DNA of 64,000 nt from NCBI RefSeq assembly GCF_001513975.1, contig NZ_KQ947988.1, forward strand, positions 186,001 to 250,000, written 5' to 3'. The notes under the pieces are model-generated. The model saw only the letters and a list, made by a program, of their open reading frames with translations, made no database searches and was not told the origin of the DNA. Positions 52,221 through 60,526 of this stretch are shown here, one piece after another; positions within the stretch are counted from its first letter, which is position 1; each line of letters starts with the position of its first letter. The stretch is from Streptomyces curacoi (lineage in GTDB: Bacteria; Actinomycetota; Actinomycetes; Streptomycetales; Streptomycetaceae). A program made the position numbers and the translations under genes.

Positions 52221-53669
52221 TCAGAGTTCGCCGCCGGACTTCCGTGTGTGCAGCTGCCGTGCCACCTCGGCGATCGAGCCCGAAAGGGAGGGGTACACGG
52301 TGAAGGCGTTCGCGATCTGTTCGACCGTCAGATTGTTGTCGACCGCGATCGAGATCGGATGGATCAGTTCGGAGGCGCGCGGCGCCACGACGACACCGCC
52401 GACGACGATGCCGGTGCCCGGGCGGCAGAAGATCTTGACGAAGCCGTCGCGGATGCCCTGCATCTTCGCGCGCGGGTTGCGCAGCAGCGGCAGCTTGACG
52501 ACCCGGGCGTCGATCTTGCCCGCGTCCACGTCGGCCTGCGTGTAGCCGACGGTGGCGATCTCGGGGTCGGTGAAGACGTTCGACGACACGGTCTTCAGGT
52601 TCAGCGGGGCCACCGCGTCACCGAGGAAGTGGTACATGGCGATACGTCCCTGCATCGCCGCCACCGAGGCGAGCGCGAACACACCGGTGACATCACCGGC
52701 CGCGTACACGCCGGGAGCGGTCGTGCGGGAGACCTTGTCGGTCCAGATGTGCCCGGACTCGCGCAGTTTGACGCCGGCCTCCTCCAGGCCCATGCCCTCG
52801 GAGTTGGGGATGGCACCGACGGCCATCAGGCAGTGGCTGCCGCTGATGACACGGCCGTCGGCGAGGGTGACCTCCACCCGGTCCCCGACCCGCTTGGCGG
52901 CGGCGGCCCGCGAGCGCGCCATGACGTTCATGCCGCGGCGCCGGAAGACGTCTTCGAGCACGGCGGCGGCGTCCGGGTCCTCACCCGGCAGCACCCGGTC
53001 CCGCGACGACACCAGGGTGACCCGCGACCCGAGCGCCTGGTAGGCACCGGCGAACTCGGCACCGGTGACACCCGAGCCGACCACGATGAGCTCCTCGGGC
53101 AGCTCGGTGAGGTCGTAGACCTGGGTCCAGTTCAGGATCCGCTCACCATCGGGCTGCGCGTCGGGAAGCTCACGCGGATGACCGCCGGTCGCGATCAGCA
53201 CCGCGTCCGCGACAAGCGTCTCCTCGGTCCCGTCCGCGGCCCGCACCACGACCTTGCGCGACCCGTCGAGGGCCTGCATGCCCTCCAGCCGCCCCCGCCC
53301 ACGCATCACCCGCGCACCGGCACGCGTCACGGAGGCGGTGATGTCATGGGACTGCGCGAGCGCCAGGCGCTTCACACGCCGGTTGACCTTGCCCAGATCG
53401 ACACCCACGACACGCGCGGGCGTGTCGATGTGCGGGGTGTCGTCGGCGACGATGATGCCCAGCTCCTCGTAGGAGGAATCGAAGGTGGTCATCACCTCGG
53501 CCGTGGCGATGAGGGTCTTCGAGGGCACGCAGTCGGTCAGGACCGACGCCCCGCCCAGACCGTCGCTGTCGACGACGGTCACCTCCGCGCCGAGCTGAGC
53601 GGCCACCAGCGCCGCTTCGTATCCGCCGGGTCCGCCACCGATGATCACGATCCGAGTCACGTACTCCAT
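52221..53669 (-). CDS. lpdA: Flavoprotein NAD(P)H:quinone reductase LpdA
   Basis: 482 residues from ATG 53667-53669; GTG 53658-53660 (GGAG 3 nt upstream) is an alternative that gives VTRIVII. FAD motif GGGPGGYEAALVAAQLGAEV, NAD motif VVGSGVTGAEFAGAY, and the C-terminal dimerisation domain. The redox-active site should be CxxxxC; here it is S42-VLTD-C47 (GGASVLTDCVPSK), so the disulfide cannot form. The same loss occurs in M. tuberculosis LpdA (Rv3303c), shown to be an NAD(P)H:quinone reductase rather than a lipoamide dehydrogenase. Cytoplasmic. Confidence 0.92.
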   Translation of the reverse strand: MEYVTRIVIIGGGPGGYEAALVAAQLGAEVTVVDSDGLGGASVLTDCVPSKTLIATAEVMTTFDSSYEELGIIVADDTPHIDTPARVVGVDLGKVNRRVKRLALAQSHDITASVTRAGARVMRGRGRLEGMQALDGSRKVVVRAADGTEETLVADAVLIATGGHPRELPDAQPDGERILNWTQVYDLTELPEELIVVGSGVTGAEFAGAYQALGSRVTLVSSRDRVLPGEDPDAAAVLEDVFRRRGMNVMARSRAAAAKRVGDRVEVTLADGRVISGSHCLMAVGAIPNSEGMGLEEAGVKLRESGHIWTDKVSRTTAPGVYAAGDVTGVFALASVAAMQGRIAMYHFLGDAVAPLNLKTVSSNVFTDPEIATVGYTQADVDAGKIDARVVKLPLLRNPRAKMQGIRDGFVKIFCRPGTGIVVGGVVVAPRASELIHPISIAVDNNLTVEQIANAFTVYPSLSGSIAEVARQLHTRKSGGEL

Positions 53670-53765
53670 TGTCCCGCACGCCTCACGGTGGTACCGCCTG
53701 GGGCCCCGCCCGAGACACCACTGTTACTGGAGGGGCGGGCGATTCCTCTGCCGTACTCTCTCTGC

Positions 53766-54203
53766 ATGTCGCTCTACGCCGCGTACGCCGGCAATCTCGA
53801 TGCGCGGCTGATGACCCGCCGCGCTCCGCACTCGCCGCTGCGCGCCACCGGCTGGCTGAACGGGTGGCGGCTGACGTTCGGGGGCGAGCAGCTCGGCTGG
53901 GACGGCGCGCTGGCGACGCTCGTCGAGGAGCCGGGGGAGCAGGTCTTCGTCGCGCTGTACGACATCGCCCCGATGGACGAGGAGTCCCTGGACCGCTGGG
54001 AGGGCGTCGGCCTCGGCATCTACCGGCGGCTGCGGGTACGGGTGCACACGCTGGAGGGCGAGGAGCCGGCGTGGGTGTACGTGCTGAACGCCTACGAGGG
54101 CGGGCTGCCGTCGGCCCGCTACCTGGGCGAGATCGCGGACGCGGCCGAGTCGGCGGGGGCACCGCACGACTACGTGATGGAGCTCCGGAAGCGGCCGTGC
54201 TGA
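53766..54203 (+). CDS. Gamma-glutamylcyclotransferase-fold protein
   Basis: 145 residues from ATG 53766. AYAGNLDARLMTRRAP carries the YxxN/S-type substrate loop of the GGCT/AIG2 fold, and LYDIAPMDEESLDRWEG holds the acidic residue expected at the active site. Released gamma-glutamyl groups would become 5-oxoproline; the substrate in an organism using mycothiol is uncertain. The start follows TACTCT (53754-53759) at 6 nt without a Shine-Dalgarno sequence, suggesting a leaderless mRNA. Confidence 0.85.
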   Translation: MSLYAAYAGNLDARLMTRRAPHSPLRATGWLNGWRLTFGGEQLGWDGALATLVEEPGEQVFVALYDIAPMDEESLDRWEGVGLGIYRRLRVRVHTLEGEEPAWVYVLNAYEGGLPSARYLGEIADAAESAGAPHDYVMELRKRPC

Positions 54204-54294
54204 CCCGCTAGCCCCCCAATCACCTGCACTCCCTCCTGCCCCGCCTTCGTTGGAAACGACAAGACAACGATCGCCATCCCGTGAGCTCTGTCAT

Positions 54295-54324
54295 CTACGC
54301 GCGTAGGCCCAAACCGGCTACCCT
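54295..54324 (+). promoter_or_regulatory. Purine nucleoside phosphorylase promoter with CTACGCGCGTAG operator
   Basis: Perfect palindrome CTACGCGCGTAG (54295-54306) followed by -10 TACCCT (54319-54324) and, 7 nt later, GTG 54332. The palindrome occupies the -35 region, the right place for a repressor. The identical palindrome precedes deoC. Confidence 0.65.
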
Positions 54325-54331
54325 CAGTCGC

Positions 54332-55156
54332 GTGAACGCATCTCTTCTTCCGGACGACATCCAGGGCGACCCTCACGCCGCCGCCGACGCCGCCGCCGCT
54401 CGCCTGCGCGAACTCACCGGCGCCGAGACCCACGACGTCGCCCTCGTGATGGGCTCCGGCTGGGCTCCGGCCGTGGACGCCCTCGGCGCACCCGAGGCCG
54501 AGTTCCAGGTCACCGAGCTGCCCGGGTTCCCCCCGCCGGCAGTGGAAGGGCACGGCGGCAAGATCCGCTCGTACAAGATCGGCGACAAGCGCGCCCTGGT
54601 CTTCCTGGGCCGCACCCACTACTACGAGGGCCGCGGCGTGGCAGCCGTGGCACACGGCGTCCGCACCGCCGTGGCGGCCGGCTGCAAGACGGTCGTGCTC
54701 ACCAACGGCTGCGGCGGCCTGCGCGAGGGCATGCGCCCCGGCCAGCCGGTCCTGATCAGCGACCACATCAACCTCACGGCGACGTCCCCGATCATCGGCG
54801 CGAACTTCGTCGACCTCACCGACCTCTACTCCCCGCGTCTGCGCGCGCTGTGCAAGGAGGTCGACCCCACGCTGGAGGAGGGCGTCTACGCCCAGTTCCC
54901 CGGCCCGCACTACGAGACGCCGGCCGAGATCCGTATGGCCCGGGTGATCGGGGCGGACCTGGTGGGCATGTCGACGGTCCTCGAAGCGATCGCCGCCCGC
55001 GAGGCGGGCGCCGAGGTGCTGGGCATCTCCCTGGTGACGAACCTCGCCGCCGGCATGACGGGCGAGCCCCTCAACCACGAGGAGGTCCTGCAGGCGGGGC
55101 GCGACTCGGCGACGCGGATGGGCTCGCTGCTGGCGCAGGTGCTCGACCGCCTGTAG
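54332..55156 (+). CDS. deoD: Purine nucleoside phosphorylase
   Basis: 274 residues from GTG 54332. Phosphorolysis of purine (deoxy)nucleosides to base and (deoxy)ribose-1-phosphate. VMGSGWAPAVDAL, FLGRTHYYEGRGV (phosphate-binding R/H), LTNGCGGLREGM, GPHYETPAEIRM and the specificity loop region GMSTVLEAIAAREAG match the trimeric, human-like class, as for M. tuberculosis DeoD. Followed 337 bp later by the phosphohexomutase gene, as in mycobacteria (deoD-pmmB). Leaderless start, operator-controlled. Confidence 0.94.
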   Translation: MNASLLPDDIQGDPHAAADAAAARLRELTGAETHDVALVMGSGWAPAVDALGAPEAEFQVTELPGFPPPAVEGHGGKIRSYKIGDKRALVFLGRTHYYEGRGVAAVAHGVRTAVAAGCKTVVLTNGCGGLREGMRPGQPVLISDHINLTATSPIIGANFVDLTDLYSPRLRALCKEVDPTLEEGVYAQFPGPHYETPAEIRMARVIGADLVGMSTVLEAIAAREAGAEVLGISLVTNLAAGMTGEPLNHEEVLQAGRDSATRMGSLLAQVLDRL

Positions 55157-55493
55157 AGACACCTCGCCGTGTCGTCTGGCGACCGCAGGTCTCCGTGGGG
55201 GCTGGTCGCCCGCCCCTGGGGGTGCAGTCGCCCCTGCGCCGCAAGGTGGACGGACTCGCACTCGCGTACGGCGGGAAGGGGACGGGGTGGGGGGTGTCCG
55301 CCCGCAGCGGCCGGCGTCCGGCGCCCAGCACGGACTGAGACGCAGCAACCGCCGGACCGAGGACGGACACCCCCCACCCCGGCCCCGACCCACCACGCAC
55401 CGCAGGCGCTACGCGCACCCCCACCCAACAGCACAGGCCGCCGCAGGCATCGCACCCGCACCCGCACCACCGACAACGAGAGGCTGACCCGAC
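55157..55493. other. Gap between nucleoside phosphorylase and phosphohexomutase genes
   Basis: 337 bp. The first part (55196-55240) is a degenerate GGGGCTGGTCGC repeat; most of the remainder is element R1 copy B. The last 25 bp carry ACGAGAGGCTGACC as a weak ribosome site before GTG 55494. No coding sequence. Confidence 0.7.
55245..55470 (+). repeat. Dispersed structured element R1, copy B
   Basis: Colinear with 12572-12808. Perfect 17-bp stem GGGGTGGGGGGTGTCCG (55284-55300) with 55364-55380, and inner stem TCCGGCG (55317-55323) with CGCCGGA (55350-55356). Outer pairs and the inner terminal pair differ from copy A but remain complementary. The 3' conserved block CCGCAGGCGCTACGCGCACC is also present. 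Confidence 0.8.
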
Positions 55494-57125
55494 GTGCACG
55501 ACGACCTCATCGCCCGCGCCCAGGCATGGCTCGCCGAGGACCCCGACCCGGAGACCCGCGACGAACTCGCCAAGCTCATCGAAGCCGCGGACGTCGAAGA
55601 GCTCGCCACGCGCTTCAGCGGCACCCTCCAGTTCGGCACCGCGGGCCTGCGCGGCGAACTCGGCGCCGGCCCCATGCGCATGAACCGCACGGTCGTCATC
55701 CGCGCCGCGGCCGGCCTCGCCGCGTACCTCAAGAAGCACGGCCACGAGAACGGCCTCGTCGTCATCGGCTACGACGCCCGCCACAAGTCGGAGGACTTCG
55801 CCCGCGACACCGCCGCCGTGATGACGGGCGCGGGCCTGCGCGCCGCCGTACTCCCCCGCCCCCTGCCCACCCCCGTCCTCGCCTACGCCATAAGGCACCT
55901 CGGCGCGGTGGCCGGCGTCGAGGTCACCGCCAGCCACAACCCGCCTCGCGACAACGGCTACAAGGTCTACCTCGGCGACGGCTCCCAGATCGTCCCGCCC
56001 GCGGACGTCGAGATCGCGGAGGAGATCGCCGCCGTCCCGTCCCTCACGGTCGTGCCCCGCCCCACCGAGGGCTGGGACACCCTGGACGACAGCGTCCTCG
56101 ACGCCTACCTCGCCCGCACCGACGCCGTCCTCGCCCCGGACTCCCCCCGCACCGCCCGCACCGTCTACACGGCGATGCACGGCGTCGGCAAGGACGTCCT
56201 CCTCGCCGCCTTCGAGCGCGCCGGCTTCCCCGCCCCCGCCCTCGTCACCGAGCAGGCCGAGCCCGACCCGGACTTCCCCACCGTCGCCTTCCCCAACCCG
56301 GAAGAGCCCGGCGCGATGGACCTCGCCTTCGCCAAGGCCCGCGAGACCGAGCCCGACCTCGTCATCGCCAACGACCCCGACGCCGACCGCTGCGCCGTGG
56401 CCGTCAAGGACGGCGAGGACTGGCGGATGCTGCGCGGCGACGAGGTGGGCGCGCTGCTCGCCGCCCACCTGGTGAACCGCGGAGCACAGGGCACCTTCGC
56501 GGAGTCCATCGTCTCCTCCTCCCTCCTCGGCCGGATCGCCGAGAAGGCGAACCTCCGCTACGAGGAGACCCTCACCGGCTTCAAGTGGATCGCCCGCGTC
56601 GAGGGCCTGCGCTACGGCTACGAGGAGGCCCTCGGCTACTGCGTCGACCCCGACGGCGTCCGCGACAAGGACGGCATCACGGCCGCCCTGCTGATCACCG
56701 AACTGGCCTCGCAGCTGAAGGAGGAGGGCCGCACCCTCCTCGACCTCCTCGACGACCTCGCCGTGGAGCACGGCCTGCACGCCACCGACCAGCTCTCCGT
56801 CCGCGTCCAGGACCTGTCGGTCATCGCGAACGCCATGCGCCGGCTGCGCGAACAGCCGCCGACCGAGCTGGCCGGGCTGCCCATCACCAAGGCCGAGGAC
56901 CTCACCCAGGGCACCGAGTCGCTCCCGCCCACCGACGGCCTGCGCTACACCCTCGAAGGCGCCCGCGTCATCGTCCGCCCCAGCGGCACGGAGCCCAAGC
57001 TGAAGTGCTACCTGGAGGTCGTCGTCCCGGTCCCGGCGCACACCGGCCTCCCGGCGGCCCGCGCCAAGGCGGCCGGCCTGCTGGAGACGATCAAGCGGGA
57101 CCTGTCGGTGGCGGCCGGCATCTGA
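55494..57125 (+). CDS. pmmB: Phosphohexomutase (phosphomannomutase/phosphoglucomutase-type)
   Basis: 543 residues from GTG 55494. Four-domain alpha-D-phosphohexomutase: phosphoserine loop TASHNPPRDN (S147), metal-binding NDPDADRCAV, sugar-specificity region around GYCVDPDGVRDKDG, and the phosphate-binding RPSGTEPKLK at the C-terminus. FGTAGLRGELGAG at the N-terminus is typical of the PMM/PGM-2 (phosphopentomutase-like) branch, so interconversion of ribose or deoxyribose phosphates from the preceding enzyme is possible. M. tuberculosis PmmB occupies the same place. Confidence 0.92.
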   Translation: MHDDLIARAQAWLAEDPDPETRDELAKLIEAADVEELATRFSGTLQFGTAGLRGELGAGPMRMNRTVVIRAAAGLAAYLKKHGHENGLVVIGYDARHKSEDFARDTAAVMTGAGLRAAVLPRPLPTPVLAYAIRHLGAVAGVEVTASHNPPRDNGYKVYLGDGSQIVPPADVEIAEEIAAVPSLTVVPRPTEGWDTLDDSVLDAYLARTDAVLAPDSPRTARTVYTAMHGVGKDVLLAAFERAGFPAPALVTEQAEPDPDFPTVAFPNPEEPGAMDLAFAKARETEPDLVIANDPDADRCAVAVKDGEDWRMLRGDEVGALLAAHLVNRGAQGTFAESIVSSSLLGRIAEKANLRYEETLTGFKWIARVEGLRYGYEEALGYCVDPDGVRDKDGITAALLITELASQLKEEGRTLLDLLDDLAVEHGLHATDQLSVRVQDLSVIANAMRRLREQPPTELAGLPITKAEDLTQGTESLPPTDGLRYTLEGARVIVRPSGTEPKLKCYLEVVVPVPAHTGLPAARAKAAGLLETIKRDLSVAAGI

Positions 57126-57152
57126 GCCGTACGCCGATCCCCACGCGCACAC

Positions 57153-57180
57153 CATGGGGTGCCCCCACTCGGAGGCACCC
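57153..57180. terminator. Hairpin after the phosphohexomutase gene
   Basis: TGGGGTGCC (57154-57162) and GGCACCCCA (57173-57181) form a 9-bp stem. It lies between the phosphohexomutase stop and the next start, which is why an ATG inside it (57159) was not taken as a start. Confidence 0.65.
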
Positions 57181-57287
57181 CATCGGGTGATTTCCCCACG
57201 GCGGTTGACCCGGGCTCCACGCCCCCTTCCGCCGCCCGGGCAACGGTGGAGCGGAAACGCACCACCGAGCAGCCTGGAGCCGCCGCC

Positions 57288-58496
57288 GTGTCCTCGACCG
57301 CATTCCGGCCGACACCCCGAGCGACCACCGCCCCCGGCGCCGACCCCCACCCCGGCTCCCCGCCCCCGCCGCTGCGGCGCGCTCTCTCCACTGCCCTGCG
57401 GGCCCTGCGCCACGCGGCCCCCGCCCTCCTCTGCTACCTCGCCGTACGCTGCACGGGCCTGCTGCTCCTCTCCGTCTGGGCGCACCGCCGGCAGCACGGT
57501 GTCTGGCCGATCCTGGCGACGCAGTGGGACGCCGACTGGTATCTCGGCATCGCCGACCACGGATACGCGCGCGAGCTCGGCACCGCGCACAACGCCAACA
57601 ACCTCGCCTTCTTCCCGCTCTACCCGGTCCTGGTCAAGGCGGTCGCGGCCCTCACCCCGGGCACCCGCGCCAGCACCGGACTGGCCCTCGCCGTCCTCGC
57701 CTCCCTCGTCGCGGCATGGGGCGTCTTCGCGGTCGGCGACCGGCTGCACGGCCGCCGTGTCGGCGTCCTCCTCACCGTCCTGTGGGCCGCGTTCCCGGTC
57801 GGCCTGGTGCAGTGGATGGGCTACACCGAGTCCCTGTTCACGGCGATCGCGGCCTGGGCGCTGTACGCCGTGCTCACCGGCCGCCTGCTCACCGCGGCCT
57901 GGCTGGCGGCGCTGGCGGGCCTGACCCGCCCGACCGGCATCGCGGTGGCCGCGGCGGTCACGGTGACGGCCCTGCTCGCCCTGCGCCGCCACTTCGGCCT
58001 CCGCACCCTCGCGGCGGCCGTCGTAGCGCCGCTCGGCTGGTGTGGATACGTCGGCTGGGTGGGCCTGCGCCTCGGCCGCTGGGACGGCTACTTCGCCGTA
58101 CAGCGGCTGTGGCACAACGAGCTGGACGGCGGCCGGGAGACCCTGCGCATGATGCGGCGGCTGCTGGTGTACGACCCGGCGCCCAGGCTGTTCCTGGTGC
58201 TGGTGACCCTCACGCTGATCACCTCGGTGGTGCTGTTCGGGCTGTCCGTGTGGGACCGGCAGCCGGTGCCGCTGCTGGTCTTCACGGCCGTACTGCTGAC
58301 GATCGTCCTGGGCAGCGGCGGCGTCTACTTCCCCCGCGCCCGCTTCCTGCTCCCCGCCTTCCCCCTCCTGCTCCCCGTCGCCCTGCACCTGTCCCGCGCC
58401 ACCCGCCGCCACCGCGTGCTGGTCCTGGCGGCGGCGGTCGCCGGCTCGGCGTACTGCGGCGCCCACATGGCGCTGGTGTGGCCGGGCGCGCCCTGA
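57288..58496 (+). CDS. Integral membrane mannosyltransferase-like protein (PIG-V-like)
   Basis: 402 residues from GTG 57288 (GGAG at 9 nt); GTG 57246 is an alternative. About nine to ten transmembrane helices (ALLCYLAVRCTGLLLLSVWA, LALAVLASLVAAWGVFAVG, LLVFTAVLLTIVLGSGGVYF and others). The first extracellular loop has WDADWYLGIADHGY, the acidic GT-C glycosyltransferase motif, and FFPLYPVL follows, as in GPI mannosyltransferase 2 relatives. Donor would be a polyprenyl-phosphate sugar. The stop is followed by a minisatellite. Confidence 0.82.
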   Translation: MSSTAFRPTPRATTAPGADPHPGSPPPPLRRALSTALRALRHAAPALLCYLAVRCTGLLLLSVWAHRRQHGVWPILATQWDADWYLGIADHGYARELGTAHNANNLAFFPLYPVLVKAVAALTPGTRASTGLALAVLASLVAAWGVFAVGDRLHGRRVGVLLTVLWAAFPVGLVQWMGYTESLFTAIAAWALYAVLTGRLLTAAWLAALAGLTRPTGIAVAAAVTVTALLALRRHFGLRTLAAAVVAPLGWCGYVGWVGLRLGRWDGYFAVQRLWHNELDGGRETLRMMRRLLVYDPAPRLFLVLVTLTLITSVVLFGLSVWDRQPVPLLVFTAVLLTIVLGSGGVYFPRARFLLPAFPLLLPVALHLSRATRRHRVLVLAAAVAGSAYCGAHMALVWPGAP

Positions 58497-58531
58497 GTCC
58501 CGAGGTCGGCCGACTCCCGCATGTCGGACAG

Positions 58532-58673
58532 GCAGAGGCCGAGAGACGCAGAGGCCGAGAGACGCAGAGACCGGAGACGCAGAGACCGGAGACGCAGAAG
58601 CCGGAAGACGCAGAGACCGGGAGACGCACAGACCGGGAGACGCACAGACCGGGAGACGCACAGACCTGAGACC
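58532..58673. repeat. 15-16-bp minisatellite
   Basis: Nine tandem units, consensus GACGCAGAGACCGGGA with lengths 15-16 bp and variants GACGCACAGACCGGGA and GACGCAGAGGCCGAGA. It lies in the 261-bp gap between the membrane protein and the PH-domain gene. Not in frame with a credible gene. Confidence 0.85.
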
Positions 58674-58757
58674 TCCTGACGGGAATGCTCAGAAGCCACC
58701 GCCCCGGCGGAACCCTCCCACCGCCGGGCGCCCGCCAACCGGCCGCCCCTCGGCCCG

Positions 58758-59444
58758 CTACCCCACCGCCAGCAAGATCACCAGCAGCAGGGCCCCCGCG
58801 ATCGCCGGCCCCGCCACCTCATAGGCCCACCGCACGATCACCTCGCCCTGCGCGGACTCCGCCCCTGCCCGGTGCTCCAGGAGTTCCCGCAGGTCGTCCA
58901 TAACCTTGTCGGTCTCGGCGCGCACCGGCCCGTCGGCGTCCACATCCATCCGCGGCGCCCCGAACCCGAGCCCCCCGAGCCCGCGACCGCCGCGCTCACC
59001 CCGCGCGGCAGCGCTTCTCTCCGCGGCCGCCCTGGCCGACCGACGTGCCGCCTTCTTGCGCGCCCGCAGCGAGACCGGAATCGCCCAGAGCTGGTACTTG
59101 GCGCCCGACTTGGCGACGACCTCGTTCGAGTAGCCGGACCGCAGCGCGGCGACCTGTCCCCAGGGCAGCACGATCACGCGGAGCGGGTTGCGGATGCGCA
59201 GCCGTTCCTCGTTGGCGTGGACGGCGGGCCGCAGGGTGAACGCGGACACCAGCGGCACGAGGAGAATCAGCCCCGCGAGCGCCAGCCACTGCGTGCGCCC
59301 CTCGCCCCGCACCAGGGCGTCGGTACCGAGCCAGAGCACGATGGCCAGCAGCAGGACACCGCCGACGATGCCCATGGGCGAGCGGTAGACCCGGTCCCTG
59401 GACACGGGCTCCGGTGTGGGTGACTGATGCTCCGGGGTCGTCAT
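58758..59444 (-). CDS. PH-domain membrane protein
   Basis: 228 residues from ATG 59442-59444. Two N-terminal transmembrane helices (GIVGGVLLLAIVLWLGTDAL, LALAGLILLVPLVSAFTL) are followed by a bacterial PH-like strand pattern (RLRIRNPLRVIVLPWGQVAA, YQLWAIPVSL). A basic/alanine-rich linker and a C-terminal hydrophobic helix (AGPAIAGALLLVILLAVG) complete it. Family function is unknown. Divergent from deoC. Confidence 0.82.
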   Translation of the reverse strand: MTTPEHQSPTPEPVSRDRVYRSPMGIVGGVLLLAIVLWLGTDALVRGEGRTQWLALAGLILLVPLVSAFTLRPAVHANEERLRIRNPLRVIVLPWGQVAALRSGYSNEVVAKSGAKYQLWAIPVSLRARKKAARRSARAAAERSAAARGERGGRGLGGLGFGAPRMDVDADGPVRAETDKVMDDLRELLEHRAGAESAQGEVIVRWAYEVAGPAIAGALLLVILLAVG

Positions 59445-59517
59445 GGGCCCGATTCTGCCCGACGGGTCGGACGACGCTCATACGCACCACCCCCCGCACA
59501 AGATGAGCACCCGGCCC

Positions 59518-59546
59518 TGTACAGCTGCTACGCGCGTAGATATGCT
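59518..59546 (+). promoter_or_regulatory. deoC promoter with CTACGCGCGTAG operator
   Basis: -35 TGTACA (59518-59523), 17-bp spacer containing the palindrome CTACGCGCGTAG (59528-59539), -10 TATGCT (59541-59546), then 6 nt to GTG 59553. The palindrome between the hexamers would block polymerase. Confidence 0.65.
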
Positions 59547-59552
59547 CGTCTG

Positions 59553-60521
59553 GTGACCATGCCCACCAATGCACCCACCGCAGCGCACACCCTCTCGGAC
59601 GTCACCGCGTCCGACAGCACGCTGCGCCGCTTCCTCCACGGGCTGCCCGGCGTCGACGCGGTCGGCCTGGAGGCGCGCGCCGCGTCGCTCGGCACTCGTT
59701 CCATCAAGACGACCGCCAAGGCGTACGCCATCGACCTCGCCATCTCGATGGTCGACCTGACGACGCTCGAAGGCGCGGACACCCCGGGCAAGGTCCGGGC
59801 GCTCGGCGTCAAGGCGGTCCACCCCGACCCCACCGACCGTACGACCCCGGCGACCGCGGCCGTCTGCGTCTACCCCGACATGGTGGCCACCGCCAAGGAA
59901 GCCGTCGCCGGCTCCTCGGTGAAGGTCGCCTCGGTCGCCACCGCCTTCCCGGCGGGCCGCGCGCCCCTGGGGGTGAAGCTGGCCGATGTGCGCGAGGCCG
60001 TCGCGGCCGGCGCCGACGAGATCGACATGGTCATCGACCGCGGGGCGTTCCTCGCGGGCCGCTACATGAAGGTGTACGACGAGATCGTCGCCGTGAAGGA
60101 GGCCTGCGGGGCGAGCGCCCGCCTCAAGGTCATCTTCGAGACGGGTGAGCTGTCGACGTACGACAACATCCGGCGTGCGAGCTGGCTCGGCATGCTGGCC
60201 GGGGCGGACTTCATCAAGACGTCCACCGGCAAGGTCGCCGTCAACGCCACCCCCGCGAACACGCTCCTCATGCTGGAAGCGGTACGCGACTTCCGTGCCC
60301 AGACCGGCATCCAGATCGGCGTGAAGCCGGCCGGCGGGATCAGGACGACCAAGGACGCCATCAAGTTTCTCGTCCTGGTCAACGAGACCGCCGGCGAGGA
60401 CTGGCTGGACAACCACTGGTTCCGCTTCGGCGCCTCCTCGCTCCTGAACGACCTGCTGATGCAGCGTCAGAAGCTGGCCACCGGCCGCTACTCCGGCCCC
60501 GACTACGTGACGGTGGACTGA
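59553..60521 (+). CDS. deoC: Deoxyribose-phosphate aldolase
   Basis: 322 residues from GTG 59553 (ATG 59559 is possible). Cleaves 2-deoxyribose-5-phosphate into acetaldehyde and glyceraldehyde-3-phosphate. Catalytic lysines in LKVIFETGEL (equivalent to K167 region: DFIKTSTGK) and VGVKPAGGIRT-type IGVKPAGGIR, and the DEIDMVIDRGAFLAG proton-relay motif. It is of the long actinobacterial type with an N-terminal extension. First gene of an operon with two aldehyde dehydrogenases, 5 bp before the first. Confidence 0.94.
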   Translation: MTMPTNAPTAAHTLSDVTASDSTLRRFLHGLPGVDAVGLEARAASLGTRSIKTTAKAYAIDLAISMVDLTTLEGADTPGKVRALGVKAVHPDPTDRTTPATAAVCVYPDMVATAKEAVAGSSVKVASVATAFPAGRAPLGVKLADVREAVAAGADEIDMVIDRGAFLAGRYMKVYDEIVAVKEACGASARLKVIFETGELSTYDNIRRASWLGMLAGADFIKTSTGKVAVNATPANTLLMLEAVRDFRAQTGIQIGVKPAGGIRTTKDAIKFLVLVNETAGEDWLDNHWFRFGASSLLNDLLMQRQKLATGRYSGPDYVTVD

Positions 60522-60526
60522 TCACC

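Noticed and set aside
57159..57287. An upstream ATG giving a 445-residue membrane protein
   Set aside because: The ATG falls inside a 9-bp terminator hairpin and the extra residues are low-complexity; GTG 57288 has a ribosome site.
55071..58661. A 1196-residue open frame on the reverse strand
   Set aside because: It lies opposite the phosphohexomutase and membrane protein genes, which have clear motifs. Its sequence is low-complexity Arg/Gly/Val, the usual mirror of GC-rich coding DNA.
58532..58673. Reverse-strand frames of SASPVSASLGL-type repeats as a gene
   Set aside because: They are translations of a minisatellite and lack start signals.
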